DNA of 64,000 nt from Rhodomicrobium sp. R_RK_3 (GCF_002198715.1 NZ_MWLK01000022.1:162045-226044); one strand, 5' to 3'. Positions 30,491 to 39,761 are shown, counted from the first letter of the stretch. Translations and numbers: made by a program. The notes: generated by a model not told the origin, from the sequence alone.

Positions 30491-30678
30491 CGGGCGCGGG
30501 CCGGGCTGAGCGGAATCATTCGCTAATGTAACGGCACGCTCTAAGGAAAACTACAGCGGGATTTGCAGCTTCGCGGAATGCCTTGCTCAGCAATCCGGCG
30601 TGGACGAGCCGGCCCGGGGTTTACCCTCCCCGCCGGCCGGCAATGGTCGAGATATTTGCGATGGCGCCAGGGCGGCGC

Positions 30679-30819
30679 TTACTTGCTGTGAGGCTTGCTT
30701 TTGCTGATGCCGGCTTCGCGATTTTCTCTCAGGCGGCCGTCCTTCTGCGGGTCTTTTACGCGGCCTTGGCCGGTGTGGCGGGGTTTTACGCGCTTGAGCT
30801 TGGTGTCCGTCTCTGACAT
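30679..30819 (-). CDS. Small basic protein, 46 residues, unknown
   Basis: A short Lys/Arg-rich open frame beginning MSETDTKLKRVKPRHTGQG and ending SKSKPHSK. It has GGGAGAG six bases before its ATG. The high content of charged residues suggests a disordered, possibly nucleic-acid-binding peptide. No family is recognised. It lies alone between crtY and the AAC(3) gene, all on the minus strand. Confidence 0.55.
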   Translation of the reverse strand: MSETDTKLKRVKPRHTGQGRVKDPQKDGRLRENREAGISKSKPHSK

Positions 30820-30943
30820 GCCGTTCTCTCCCAGTCATGCAGTCACGTTCGATTAACGAACACTGGCGAGGGTGGTTCCCATAATCCGGCAGGTTCTTGC
30901 CCTGGTTGTGGAAAAGCTGATTCGTCTTTCGCTGATCGGGCAC

Positions 30944-31720
30944 TCAACCGCTTGTGCTCTGCCGCGCGGCATCGCACGCGGGGCAATGTGCTCCGGCGCG
31001 GTGCAGGAACAGCAGCGGCTCGGCGGCGAGATGGCCGAGCGCGGCTTCGGTGACGTGACGGGCGCGGAAGAGCCGGGCATGGGCGCGGCCGACGCGGCCT
31101 TCGGATTGCAGGCCGCGTGCGCGCAGCCAGTCATCGGCCAAGGCGAAGCGCTCGCAGCAATGGTCGTTCTCGGCATAGTCGATGCGGAGCGCACGGCCCT
31201 CGCGGAGCACGGTGCAGTGTTTCGGCGTGCGGTAGGGAACGCCCGCCATCAACTCGGCCAGATGCAGCGTCGTGTTGGCGTCATGCCCGACGCCGAGCAG
31301 CAGGATCTGACCGCCCAGATCGTGCACGCGGCCAACCGGGCTCGCCGGGATATGCGGCGGCAGCGGCAGGGGATCGGCGGTGATCGCGGCGGCGCGCGGC
31401 CCGATGGCGGCGAAGGCGTGCGGGTGGTCGCTGCGCAGGACGCCCGGCATTCGCCAGAACAGATCCGCGACGATGCCGAGATCGGACCCGGCGGGCGTCG
31501 TCAGCGGATCGAAGGGGGCATCATCGTCGCCCGTCATGGACGGCATCACCAGCGTGCCGTCCGGACCGAGCGCCTCGCGCAGTGCCGCGATCAGCCCGAG
31601 CGGGCCGGCTTCGACCGGCCGCGCCGCGCGCCAGGACATATGCACCAGCAGCACGCCGCCCGGGGCAACGCCAAGCGCGCGGAGTTGACCCGCAATCTCG
31701 GCCTGGCTCGGCTCGGGCAT
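30944..31720 (-). CDS. AAC(3) family N-acetyltransferase
   Basis: A 258-residue protein of the aminoglycoside 3-N-acetyltransferase fold (the FrbF/YokD-like group). The family segments are LLVHMSWRA, LREALGPDGTLVMPSMTG, LFWRMPGVLRSDHPHAFAAIG and ILLLGVGHDANTTLHLAEL. Acetyl-CoA is the expected donor. The acceptor need not be an aminoglycoside, because many chromosomal members act on other amines. ATG 31720 shares its A with the pcaD stop (TGATG), so it is translated with pcaD, which argues for a metabolic rather than a resistance role. Confidence 0.85.
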   Translation of the reverse strand: MPEPSQAEIAGQLRALGVAPGGVLLVHMSWRAARPVEAGPLGLIAALREALGPDGTLVMPSMTGDDDAPFDPLTTPAGSDLGIVADLFWRMPGVLRSDHPHAFAAIGPRAAAITADPLPLPPHIPASPVGRVHDLGGQILLLGVGHDANTTLHLAELMAGVPYRTPKHCTVLREGRALRIDYAENDHCCERFALADDWLRARGLQSEGRVGRAHARLFRARHVTEAALGHLAAEPLLFLHRAGAHCPACDAARQSTSG

Positions 31721-32505
31721 CAATTGGGGGCGAGGAATTTGACCAGCAGATTGGCGAATTCGTCCGGCTTCTCGATATTCGACAGATGCGCCGCGTCGAG
31801 AATGGCGAGCCGGGCGTCGGGCAGCGCCTCGACGATGGCCTCGCCCATGGCGGGCGGGGTGGCGGGGTCGAGCGCGCCGGCGATGACCAGCACGGGAATT
31901 CCGATGGCGGCGAGCTGGCCGCGCAGGTCCATGTCGCGCACGGCGGCGGCGGCGGCGGCATAGCCCGATGGCGGGATGCCGGCGACCATGGCGAGGAGCT
32001 TTGCCGTCAGCGCCGGATGGCTGGCCATGAAATCCTGCGTCAGCCAGCGCTGGATGATGCCGCCCGCCGCCGCCTGCATCCCCTCAGCCTCGATCAGCGC
32101 GATGCGCTGGTTCCACACTTCCGGCTGGCCGATATAAGCGGATGTGTTGGCGAAGACCGCGCGCCGCAAAAGTCCGGGCGCCTTCGCGCTCAGCCATACG
32201 CCGACCATGCCGCCGAGCGAGAGACCGCAATAGACCAGCGGCGCGAGCGCCAGTTCCGCGATCAGGTCCTGCGCGTCGCGGGCGATGCGGTCGATCGTGT
32301 AGGGGCCGTCCGGCACGTCCGAGGCGCCATGGCCGCGATTGTCATAGCGGATGACGCGGAAATGCTGCGTCAGGACCGGCATCTGCAGATCCCACATCTC
32401 GTGCGTCGTGCCGAGGGAATTGGACAGCAGCAGATTGGGCAGGCTGTCATCGCCGTCGATACGGTAGTGGATCGCGCAACCGTCGCTCATCGTCAGCATC
32501 GGCAT
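31720..32505 (-). CDS. pcaD: 3-oxoadipate enol-lactonase-like alpha/beta hydrolase
   Basis: A 261-residue alpha/beta hydrolase close to PcaD, which opens 3-oxoadipate enol-lactone in the protocatechuate/catechol pathway. The catalytic residues are the nucleophile Ser in CGLSLGGM, Asp in GALDPATPP and His in DAAHLSNIEKP. The RYDNRGHGASDVPDGPYTI segment is typical of PcaD. ATG 32505 has a strong AAGGGAGG site. No other beta-ketoadipate ring-cleavage genes are adjacent, but a CoA-transferase subunit gene lies 34 bp upstream, consistent with the next step. Confidence 0.85.
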   Translation of the reverse strand: MPMLTMSDGCAIHYRIDGDDSLPNLLLSNSLGTTHEMWDLQMPVLTQHFRVIRYDNRGHGASDVPDGPYTIDRIARDAQDLIAELALAPLVYCGLSLGGMVGVWLSAKAPGLLRRAVFANTSAYIGQPEVWNQRIALIEAEGMQAAAGGIIQRWLTQDFMASHPALTAKLLAMVAGIPPSGYAAAAAAVRDMDLRGQLAAIGIPVLVIAGALDPATPPAMGEAIVEALPDARLAILDAAHLSNIEKPDEFANLLVKFLAPN

Positions 32506-32539
32506 GACAGCCTCCCTTAAAGAAATGGCAGAGCGCCGC

Positions 32540-33388
32540 TTAAGCGGCTTTTCGTTGATGGCGGGCGAAATCCTCGGGCGATTTCGCCAGCACATGGTCC
32601 TTCATCCAGGCGAGGAAGCTGTCGCGGTCGCGGGCGATGGCGTCCCAGGCTTTGTAGGCGCCATTGTCGCGCGGGTAATAGCCATGCGCGTAGGAGGGAT
32701 AGGCGCCGCCCGGCACATGCGCGATCGCCCCGACCGTCCAGGACGGCAGGACGACCGAGTTCGGGCTGGGCGGATTGAGCTCTTCGACGATTTCCTCGAC
32801 GGTGACAATCGAGCGTTTTGCCGCAAGCACCGCCTGCTTCTGCACGCCGACGATGCCTTCGATCAGGACATTGCCCTGCCTGTCGGCGCGCAGCGCATGG
32901 ATGATCGCAACATCCGGCCGCAGGGCCGGGACGGCGGCCAGCTCCTCGCCGGTGAACGGGCAGCGGATGGTTTTGACCGCGCCATTATGCTTGTCCAGAT
33001 CGACGCCGCGATAGCCGCGGAAGACGGCGAAGGGGATGTTGGCCGCACCCGCATCATAGGCGTGCGCCATGGCCGAATGGCTGTGCTCGGTAAGGGCGAG
33101 CGGCCCCGGCCAGTCATTTTCCACCGCGTCGCGGAAGCGGTGCAGCGAACCGACGCCGGGATTGCCGCCCCAGGAGAAGGTCATGCGCGCGGCGAGCCCC
33201 ATGCCGATCATCTGGTCGTAGATCAGATCCGGCGTCATGCGGATCAGATGCAGATCGCGGCGGCGCTGGCGGATCAGCTCATGGCCGGCGGCGAAGGGGA
33301 TGAGATGGGTGAATCCTTCGAGAGCGACGCTGTCGCCGTCTCGAACATTGTCCTCGATGGCAGCCGAGAGGCTGAGGAAATTGGCCAT
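32540..33388 (-). CDS. CoA-transferase alpha subunit (glutaconate/3-oxoadipate type)
   Basis: A 282-residue family-I CoA-transferase subunit A. The N-terminus shows DGDSVALEGFTHLIPFAAGHELIRQ. The long insert DLIYDQMIGMGLAARMTFSWGGNPG and the DVAIIHALRADRQGNVLIEG segment match the GctA/CatI-like group rather than the short AtoD type. The active-site Glu of this family is on the beta subunit, which is not adjacent. With pcaD downstream, 3-oxoadipate activation is the likely role. Activity would require a beta subunit encoded elsewhere. Confidence 0.86.
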   Translation of the reverse strand: MANFLSLSAAIEDNVRDGDSVALEGFTHLIPFAAGHELIRQRRRDLHLIRMTPDLIYDQMIGMGLAARMTFSWGGNPGVGSLHRFRDAVENDWPGPLALTEHSHSAMAHAYDAGAANIPFAVFRGYRGVDLDKHNGAVKTIRCPFTGEELAAVPALRPDVAIIHALRADRQGNVLIEGIVGVQKQAVLAAKRSIVTVEEIVEELNPPSPNSVVLPSWTVGAIAHVPGGAYPSYAHGYYPRDNGAYKAWDAIARDRDSFLAWMKDHVLAKSPEDFARHQRKAA

Positions 33389-33512
33389 GCGCGCTTCCCG
33401 GCCTGGTGAGTCGTTCAGCTCAGGTTAACATAGTGGCGCGGAAATGCATCAGCGGCGGAGGGCCGGCAACGCGGCGCAATATCCGCCGCCGAATGCGCAA
33501 TTGAAAGTGGCG

Positions 33513-33656
33513 TTACTTCTTCTTGCCGCCGGCCTGAGCGGCCTTGTTCTTCATCTGCGTCGCGGCGAAAGGGGAAGCCTCGGCGGCGACGGCTTTCGGC
33601 TTGACCGATTTCGGCTTCTTGGCCTCTTTATTGCTGCGTTTTTGTCCCTTGGACAT
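33513..33656 (-). CDS. Small lysine/alanine-rich protein, 47 residues
   Basis: A short open frame MSKGQKRSNKEAKKPK...AGGKKK with AGGAG six bases before the ATG. Similar tiny basic proteins beginning MSKGQKR are, to my knowledge, widespread in alphaproteobacteria and unstudied. It is probably disordered and cationic. It stands alone upstream of the CoA-transferase gene, on the same strand but 124 bp away. Confidence 0.65.
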   Translation of the reverse strand: MSKGQKRSNKEAKKPKSVKPKAVAAEASPFAATQMKNKAAQAGGKKK

Positions 33657-33917
33657 CGTCGTCTCCTGTTTTCGCGAAACGTGGCGGACCGCTTGTCATG
33701 CCGGGCATAGCCCTCGGCATGGAATGAGACGCAGAATTTCTGACTTTAGTGGCAACATCCGAAATCAATCCGCTGCAAAGGGAGAAGAATTTCGGATATC
33801 CGGCGGGACATTCCCGGCTTCGCTCGCACGTTTGAGGACGCCCCGCAAGGCTCGTCTCATAGGTCCGGGAAATCATAACAAGTTTGCCGCGGCAGGCGGC
33901 GGCCATCGGGCTCCGTA

Positions 33918-34616
33918 TTACCCCTTAGGGCCCAGCCCTTTCTCCCGCAGCACCGCGACCAGTTGCGCCATCACCGACAGCGCGATCTCCGCCGGCCCCT
34001 GCGCGCCGATATCGAGGCCGATGGGGGCGTGGATGCGGGCGAGCGCGTCGGCGGAAACCCCCATCGCCGCCAGCCGCTCGGCGCGCTTGGCGTGGGTGCG
34101 CGAGCTGCCGAGCGCGCCGACATAGAAGGCCTTGCTTTCCAGCGCGAGCCGCAGGGCGCCGTCATCGATCTTGGGATCGTGGGTCAGGGCGACGATGGCG
34201 GTGCGGCGGTCGATGCCGATCTGGGCGAGCGCGTCCTCGGGCCATTCGGTCACGAGATTGGCGTCGGGGAAGCGCTGCTCGGAGGCGAAGGCCGTGCGCG
34301 GGTCGACGATGGTGACGTCATGGCCGAGCATGCGTCCGAGCGGCAGGAGGAATTGCGCCGCATGCACCGCGCCAATGATGATGAGCCGCAGCGGCGGATT
34401 GAAGATGCGGATGAACACCTCGCCATCGGGCGATGCCACCGTGCCGCTGCGGTCGAGGCGGAAGCCGTCGGCGATCTCGGCGGCAAGCGCGGGGAACTCC
34501 CCGGCATCCTCCGGCGTGACGAGGCGCTGCTCGCCGGTCGCGAGCCAGGTCAGCAGCGCGACCGGCCGGCGCGCCGCGCGCGCGGTCAGGATGCCTTCGG
34601 CAAGATCTGTTTGCAT
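33918..34616 (-). CDS. XdhC-family protein, Rossmann domain part
   Basis: A 232-residue protein of the XdhC/CoxI group, which handles molybdenum cofactor (sulfuration and insertion) for xanthine dehydrogenase-type enzymes. The C-terminal Rossmann domain shows LIIIGAVHAAQFLLPLGRMLGHDVTIVDPR, followed by AIVALTHDPKIDDGAL and KAFYVGALGSSRTHAKR. The IHAPIGLDIGAQGPAEIALSV segment is diagnostic. It lies 12 bp after the separate N-terminal-type gene, so the two probably act together. No molybdenum hydroxylase gene is in the window. Confidence 0.9.
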   Translation of the reverse strand: MQTDLAEGILTARAARRPVALLTWLATGEQRLVTPEDAGEFPALAAEIADGFRLDRSGTVASPDGEVFIRIFNPPLRLIIIGAVHAAQFLLPLGRMLGHDVTIVDPRTAFASEQRFPDANLVTEWPEDALAQIGIDRRTAIVALTHDPKIDDGALRLALESKAFYVGALGSSRTHAKRAERLAAMGVSADALARIHAPIGLDIGAQGPAEIALSVMAQLVAVLREKGLGPKG

Positions 34617-34628
34617 GACTGCCTCGCC

Positions 34629-34952
<324 letters not shown>

Positions 34953-35231
34953 GCGCTCATCCTTTATCCTGAGCCGCCCGCAAGGGGGCCGTGAAATGTT
35001 TGCCGGATTATGCCACGCCCCGGCCGCGCCGGCACAAATGAATTCGCTAGATTAGATCACGTCCGCGTCAAAGAAATCCTTGCGCGCGAAAAGCCTTTGG
35101 TGTTCATGCCATAGTTTGGCACATACCGCACTGCAGCAGACGCCGCCGCACTATCCGCCTCCCTCCGAAATCATCAGGATCGCACGATCCGGGAGGTCCA
35201 CCGCTCCGGCCCGCCGGTGGGGAGTTTTACG

Positions 35232-36479
35232 ATGAGACTTGGAAAGCATATCGCCGTCATCGGCGCCGGTGTCGTGGGGCTGGCCATCGCGGTCAAGCTG
35301 CGGCGCGAGGGCTACCGCGTCAGCCTGTTCGACGCCGAGCCGCCCGGCAGCCAGACCTCCTCCGGCAATGCCGCGCTGATCATGACGGCGCAGATCGGGC
35401 CGCTCTCCGCGCCCGGCCTGTGGCGCAGCGTTCCAGGAATGCTGTCCGACCCGAACGGGCCGCTGGTCGTCGACTGGAAACACCTGCCGCGGCTGATGCC
35501 CTGGTTCGTGCGCTTCCTGCGCAACAGCACCTGGAAGCGCTATGAGGAGATCGCCGAGACGCTGGCGCCGCTGGTGACGCGCTCGTTCGATTCCTGGCTG
35601 ACCCTGGTCGGCCCGCATGAGGGCGCGCGTCTCTTCCGCCGCGACGGGCTGCTCTATGTCTTCAAGAGCCAGAAGACGTTTCGCGGCGCCCAGAAAGACG
35701 CCAATTTCCGCGCCCGCTACGGTGTGCCCTCCGAGGTCATTCCGGCCGAGGAGTTGCGGCAGATGGAGCCCTCGCTCGGCGGCAATCTCGTCGGCGGCCT
35801 GCTCTATCCCGATAGCGGCCATTGCACCGATCCGGTGGCGCTGTCCAACACGCTCGCCAGCGCCTTCCGCACCGGCGGCGGCGAATTCAAGCGCAGCAAG
35901 GTGCGCCAGCTCGCCGTCGGCCCGAACGGCACCGTCCGGGTGGTGACCGACGAGGGCGAAGTCATCGTCGATGAAGCGGTGGTGGCGGCCGGGATCTGGT
36001 CGCCGCCGCTGGTGAAGCCGTTCGGCGTCCGGGCGCTGCTGGCTGCGGAGCGCGGCTACAACATGACCTTGCGCGACCCGCAGATCTCGCTGCGCCTGCC
36101 GATCTGCGCCGGCGACGACAAATTCGTCATCACGCCGCTCAGCAACGGCATCCGCCTCGCCGGGACGGCCGAATTCGCCGGCCTCAACGCCCCGCCGAAC
36201 TGGCGCCGCTCCGACATTCTGCTCGAGGCGGCCAAAACCATCCTGCCCGAGATCGACGGCGCGGAGACGGCGACGCGCTGGATGGGCGCGCGCCCTTCGA
36301 CACCGGATTCATTGCCGATCATCGGCCGCACGCCGAAGAACCCGAACATCATCTGCGCCTTCGGCCACAGCCATCTCGGCCTGACGCTTGGCGCGGTGAC
36401 CGCCGAGCTGGTCGCCGATCTGGTCGGCCGGCGCGGCCCGAATACCGGCATTGCCGCGCTGCGGCCGGATCGGTTCTAG
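35232..36479 (+). CDS. FAD-dependent amino acid oxidoreductase (DadA-like)
   Basis: A 415-residue DAO-family flavoenzyme resembling D-amino acid dehydrogenase. The N-terminal FAD motif is IAVIGAGVVGLAIAVKL. QTSSGNAALIMTAQIGPLSAPG and the C-terminal WMGARPSTPDSLPIIGRTPKNPNIICAFGHSHLGLTL are typical of the DadA group. The electron acceptor would be quinone if it is a true DadA. The substrate is uncertain, because the family also includes hydroxyproline- and sarcosine-type enzymes. ATG 35232 has GGGAG upstream. It is monocistronic and divergent from the xdhC pair. Confidence 0.87.
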   Translation: MRLGKHIAVIGAGVVGLAIAVKLRREGYRVSLFDAEPPGSQTSSGNAALIMTAQIGPLSAPGLWRSVPGMLSDPNGPLVVDWKHLPRLMPWFVRFLRNSTWKRYEEIAETLAPLVTRSFDSWLTLVGPHEGARLFRRDGLLYVFKSQKTFRGAQKDANFRARYGVPSEVIPAEELRQMEPSLGGNLVGGLLYPDSGHCTDPVALSNTLASAFRTGGGEFKRSKVRQLAVGPNGTVRVVTDEGEVIVDEAVVAAGIWSPPLVKPFGVRALLAAERGYNMTLRDPQISLRLPICAGDDKFVITPLSNGIRLAGTAEFAGLNAPPNWRRSDILLEAAKTILPEIDGAETATRWMGARPSTPDSLPIIGRTPKNPNIICAFGHSHLGLTLGAVTAELVADLVGRRGPNTGIAALRPDRF

Positions 36480-36540
36480 CCGGACCGCATTCGCCGCGGC
36501 CGCGCGTGACGTTCCCTCAACCTCTGTCCTCGCCGCAGCC

Positions 36541-36845
36541 CCGCCCTCTCCCAAGGAAGACCTTTGCAAAACTTCGATTCCTTCGCCCCGGCCGTTAGAG
36601 CCGGGGCCCACTCGCCTCTCCGCTTGCCGCAGCAATAGCGGAAATATGATTGGGTCCCGGCTCGGCCTGACGGCCGTCCGGGACGACGGGGAGAGGACTT
36701 TCGATACGCAAAGGTCTCCAAGGGGAGAGGGTGGCGCGCGTCAGCGCGCCGGGTGAGGGGGTAACGCCTCTCGTTTTTCGATGTCCGTCCTACCGATAGG
36801 GATTACCCCCTCACCCTAACCCTCCCCCATAGGAGAGGGAACTCG
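36541..36845. repeat. REP-like composite repeat, interrupted by an inserted element
   Basis: This is a second copy of the repeat at 25433-25562. It contains CCCTCTCCCAAGG, then (after a 161-bp insertion) GGAGAGGGTGGCG, GTCAGCGCGCCGGGTGAGGG, a variable loop and an inverted CCCCCTCACCC...CCTCCCCCATAGGAGAGGG half. Together with the insertion it accounts for most of the 466-bp gap between the DadA-like and TerC genes. Confidence 0.82.
36557..36717. mobile_element. MITE-like element inserted in the REP palindrome
   Basis: A 161-bp non-coding segment. Its termini are inverted copies of AGACCTTTGC (left at 36558-36567, right as GCAAAGGTCT at 36708-36717). It is flanked by a direct CCAAGG duplication at 36551-36556 and 36718-36723. 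The interior holds the two-hairpin core also seen at 28213-28317. Removing the element and one CCAAGG restores a CCCTCTCCCAAGG-GGAGAGGG palindrome like the one intact at about 25.54 kb. No transposase is encoded. Confidence 0.78.
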
Positions 36846-36945
36846 GCTGAGATGGTTTCGGGCGTAGGTTTTGCCGCTCAGACTGGTCGCGCTCCAGAAG
36901 CAGAAGCGCGGAGCTGCTTCCGGCCCCGCGCTTCGATGCGTTGGC

Positions 36946-37695
36946 TTATGTCGCGGCGGAGACCCGCCGGCGCCTGAGCATGTAGCCGACGCCGATGACG
37001 ATCGCGGCGCCTGCTGCGGCGGCGACGTAATGCAGGCTGTGCAGCGCCTCCGAGCCCATCGCCTCGGCAAGGATGCCGTGCAGGCCGGGATCGGTCACGA
37101 TCAGCTCGCCCGCGATCCAGCCGAGCAGGCCGGCGCCGGCCCAGACCAGGATCGGGAAGCGGGTCAGCAGCGACATCACCAGGGCGGCGCCGACGATGAT
37201 CAGCGGGATGCTGAGCGCCAGCCCGAACACGAACAGCGCCACATTGCCCTTGGCGGCGGCGGCGATGGCAATGACATTGTCGAGGCTCATCACCAGATCG
37301 GCGAGCGCGACGATGCGTACGGCGCTCCAGAGCTTGGCGCTGCTCTCGACATGGGTTTCCTCTTCCTCGGGCAGCAGCAGCTTGACGGCGATGAAGAACA
37401 GCGCCAGACCGCCGGCCAGTTTCAGGAAAGGCAGGGCCATCAGAGTGGAGATGATCAGCGTGAACACCACGCGCATCAGGATGGCGACGCCCGCGCCGAG
37501 CAGCATGCCCCACATGCGCTGACGCGCCGGCAGGCTGCGGCAGGCAAGCGCGATCACCACGGCGTTGTCGCCGGAGAGAAGGATGTTGATCCAAATGATC
37601 TGCAGCACACCGACCCAGAATGTCGGCCGGTGCATATCGAGCCACACGGCGTCAAAGGCGGCGCCCCAGGACGCCGGATCCAACAAATCGATCAT
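36946..37695 (-). CDS. TerC-family integral membrane protein (YjbE-like)
   Basis: A 249-residue membrane protein with about seven helices. The two TerC repeats are visible: NILLSGDNAVVIALA and LADLVMSLDNVIAIAAAA, each with the paired Asp-Asn residues that line the transport path. Family members export metal ions, notably Mn2+, or protect against tellurite. The C-terminus is a short basic tail. ATG 37695 lies just before the amphipathic N-terminus. I did not see a clear yybP-ykoY manganese riboswitch upstream. Confidence 0.9.
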   Translation of the reverse strand: MIDLLDPASWGAAFDAVWLDMHRPTFWVGVLQIIWINILLSGDNAVVIALACRSLPARQRMWGMLLGAGVAILMRVVFTLIISTLMALPFLKLAGGLALFFIAVKLLLPEEEETHVESSAKLWSAVRIVALADLVMSLDNVIAIAAAAKGNVALFVFGLALSIPLIIVGAALVMSLLTRFPILVWAGAGLLGWIAGELIVTDPGLHGILAEAMGSEALHSLHYVAAAAGAAIVIGVGYMLRRRRVSAAT

Positions 37696-37853
37696 AGAAC
37701 TCAACTGCTTTCCGTTCGCCGCAAGGCCCATCGGCCGCAGCAGGTGAGGAAACCCCCCAAATACCGGATGTGGGTGTGCTTCCCGACAATTACGATAAAG
37801 CGAGCGCTGTCCGGCGTGAGAACTCGGTCAGCGCCGCTAAACCGCAGCTCATA

Positions 37854-38276
37854 CTAACCGGTAATTTCACTATCCGAGAAGCACAACGCAATCTCAAGCG
37901 CCGCATTTTCAGCGCTGTCCGAGCCATGTACCGAATTTCGCTCAATATTTTCAGCGAATTCTTTCCGAATGGTGCCCGGAGCCGCGTTTGCGGGATTTGT
38001 CGCACCCATGATTTCACGGTTTTTCGCCACAGCATTCTCGCCTTCGAGCACCTGCATGACGATCGGTCCGGAAGTCATGAAGGCGACGAGTTCGCCGTAG
38101 AACGGGCGTTCCTTGTGCACTTCGTAGAATTTCTTGGCCTGGTCCTCGGTCCAGCGCACGCGCTTTTGCGCAACGATGCGAAGGCCGGCATCTTCGAACT
38201 TGGAGATGATCTTGCCCGTCAGATTGCGCGCTGTGGCGTCGGGTTTGATGATGGAGAAAGTGCGTTCGACTGGCAT
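37854..38276 (-). CDS. ndk: Nucleoside diphosphate kinase
   Basis: Exchanges the terminal phosphate among nucleoside triphosphates through a phosphohistidine. The 140-residue protein has [15 protein letters not shown], the Kpn-loop region [14 protein letters not shown] and the active-site His in [12 protein letters not shown]. It is full length and starts at ATG 38276. The gene is divergent from the downstream esterase gene; their promoters share about 150 bp. Confidence 0.97.
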   Translation of the reverse strand: MPVERTFSIIKPDATARNLTGKIISKFEDAGLRIVAQKRVRWTEDQAKKFYEVHKERPFYGELVAFMTSGPIVMQVLEGENAVAKNREIMGATNPANAAPGTIRKEFAENIERNSVHGSDSAENAALEIALCFSDSEITG

Positions 38277-38426
38277 GGGTTTATCCTGTCCGGGTTTGGC
38301 CTGAAGTCCGCTTATATCGGGGGCTTTCCGTGGCCGCAAGGCCGCAGGGGGCCGAATTTTCATCCAATCTGGCGTGTTTTGGGTATTCCGTCCGTGGGAT
38401 TCAAAAAGCCAGAGGAAATCAAGGCC

Positions 38427-39335
38427 ATGAAGCTATTTGGCGTCGTCACAACGCTCGGATTCGCGGGCGTGCTGGCGCTGGGCGCGGCGGTGCTGTTCGC
38501 GCGCCGTCCGGCCCTGCTCAGCGCGCTCGTCGCGGAGGGTGGAGCAGTGGTCGAGACGGGCATTGCCTATGGTCCTGGCACGCGCCGGCGGCTCGACATC
38601 TACCGCCCGGCGGATGCTTCGCCCGGCGGTCCGATCGTCCTCTTCCTTTATGGCGGAAGCTGGCGCAGCGGCGAGCGGGACCTCTATCCCTTCCTCGGCG
38701 CGGCGCTGGCGAAGCGCGGCATCACCGTGGTGGTGCCCGATTACCGGCTGTTCCCCCAAGCGTCGTTCCCCGGCTTCGTCGAGGATGCGGCGCTCGCCTA
38801 TGCCTGGACCTGGCGCAATCTGGCCCGCGCCACCGGCCGGCCGATCGCGCTGATCGGCCATTCGGCGGGCGCCCATATTGCGGCCCTGCTCGCTTTCGAC
38901 GCGCGTTACATCGCCGCCCAGGGCGCCGGCATCCCGCGGCCGGCCGCCTTTGTCGGCCTCGCCGGTCCCTACGCCTTCGACCCCACCACCTTTCCATCGA
39001 CCAAGGACATCTTCGCCACCGCGCCGAATGCCGATGCCGCGCGCCCGGTGGCCTTCGCGCGGGGCGATGCGCCGCCGTCCCTGCTGATGCACGGCCTGGA
39101 TGACGATACGGTCGAGCTCTACAATCTGCGCGACATGGTCGAGGCGCTGCGGGCGAAAGGGGCCGATGTCGAAAGCGTCGAATTTCCCCGCATCGGCCAT
39201 TTCGGCATCGTGCTCGCCATTGCCCGGCCGTTCCGCTGGCGCGCGCCGGTGCTGGACAAGACGGTTGCATTCATTCTGCGGCACGCTGGCGCATCCGCCC
39301 GGACCGCGAGGCGCGCCGATGCCGCCATCCGCTGA
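38427..39335 (+). CDS. Alpha/beta hydrolase (BD-FAE/esterase-lipase class)
   Basis: A 302-residue hydrolase with an N-terminal hydrophobic anchor (about residues 5-30). The oxyanion motif YGGSW is present. The nucleophile is Ser in [16 protein letters not shown], the Asp is in [12 protein letters not shown] and the His in [10 protein letters not shown]. The fold resembles carotenoid/feruloyl-type esterases and kynurenine formamidases; the substrate is unknown. ATG 38427 follows AGAGGA. It overlaps the next gene (DUF4345) by 17 bp. Confidence 0.88.
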   Translation: MKLFGVVTTLGFAGVLALGAAVLFARRPALLSALVAEGGAVVETGIAYGPGTRRRLDIYRPADASPGGPIVLFLYGGSWRSGERDLYPFLGAALAKRGITVVVPDYRLFPQASFPGFVEDAALAYAWTWRNLARATGRPIALIGHSAGAHIAALLAFDARYIAAQGAGIPRPAAFVGLAGPYAFDPTTFPSTKDIFATAPNADAARPVAFARGDAPPSLLMHGLDDDTVELYNLRDMVEALRAKGADVESVEFPRIGHFGIVLAIARPFRWRAPVLDKTVAFILRHAGASARTARRADAAIR

Positions 39336-39720
39336 ACGGCGCTTGTTGCAAGCGGCCGTCGCCACCGGCGCCCTGGTCCCCGTCCTCGCGGGGCTTGCCG
39401 GCATTCTGCTCGGCCCGCGCTTCGCCGACAGCGCCGCCGTGGCGGACCTCGCGCTCGACAGCCATTTCCGCTATCTTTCCGGGCTCTTGCTCGGCGTCGG
39501 CCTCGCCTTCTGGAGCACCGTGCCGGGGATCGAGCGCCACGGGGCCCGCTTCCGCCTGCTGACGCTGATCGTGGTCATCGGCGGCCTCGCGCGGCTCGGC
39601 GCGCTCACGGCGGGCGTCCCGCCGATACCGATGCTCGCGGGGCTCACCATGGAATTGATTGCCACACCACTCCTGTGTTTATGGCAAGCGCGCGTGGCGA
39701 ATGCTTTTCATGGGAACTAA
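39319..39720 (+). CDS. DUF4345-type small membrane protein
   Basis: A 133-residue protein with about four membrane helices (LLQAAVATGALVPVLAGLAG, RYLSGLLLGVGLAFW, FRLLTLIVVIGGLARLGAL, and a C-terminal helix). The DSHFRYLSGLLLGVGLAFW and GGLARLGALTAGVPP segments match the DUF4345 family of unknown function. Its ATG lies 17 bp inside the end of the esterase gene, so the two are translated together. Confidence 0.8.
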   Translation: MPPSAERRLLQAAVATGALVPVLAGLAGILLGPRFADSAAVADLALDSHFRYLSGLLLGVGLAFWSTVPGIERHGARFRLLTLIVVIGGLARLGALTAGVPPIPMLAGLTMELIATPLLCLWQARVANAFHGN

Positions 39721-39761
39721 CACCATGTTATCCCGGACACCAAATCACCAGTTCCGGACCC

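Noticed and set aside
30944..31720. An acquired antibiotic-resistance gene
   Set aside because: The AAC(3)-family gene is coupled to a catabolic gene, has host-like composition and no mobile element beside it.
37696..37853. A yybP-ykoY manganese riboswitch upstream of the TerC gene
   Set aside because: The conserved loop sequences could not be identified by eye.
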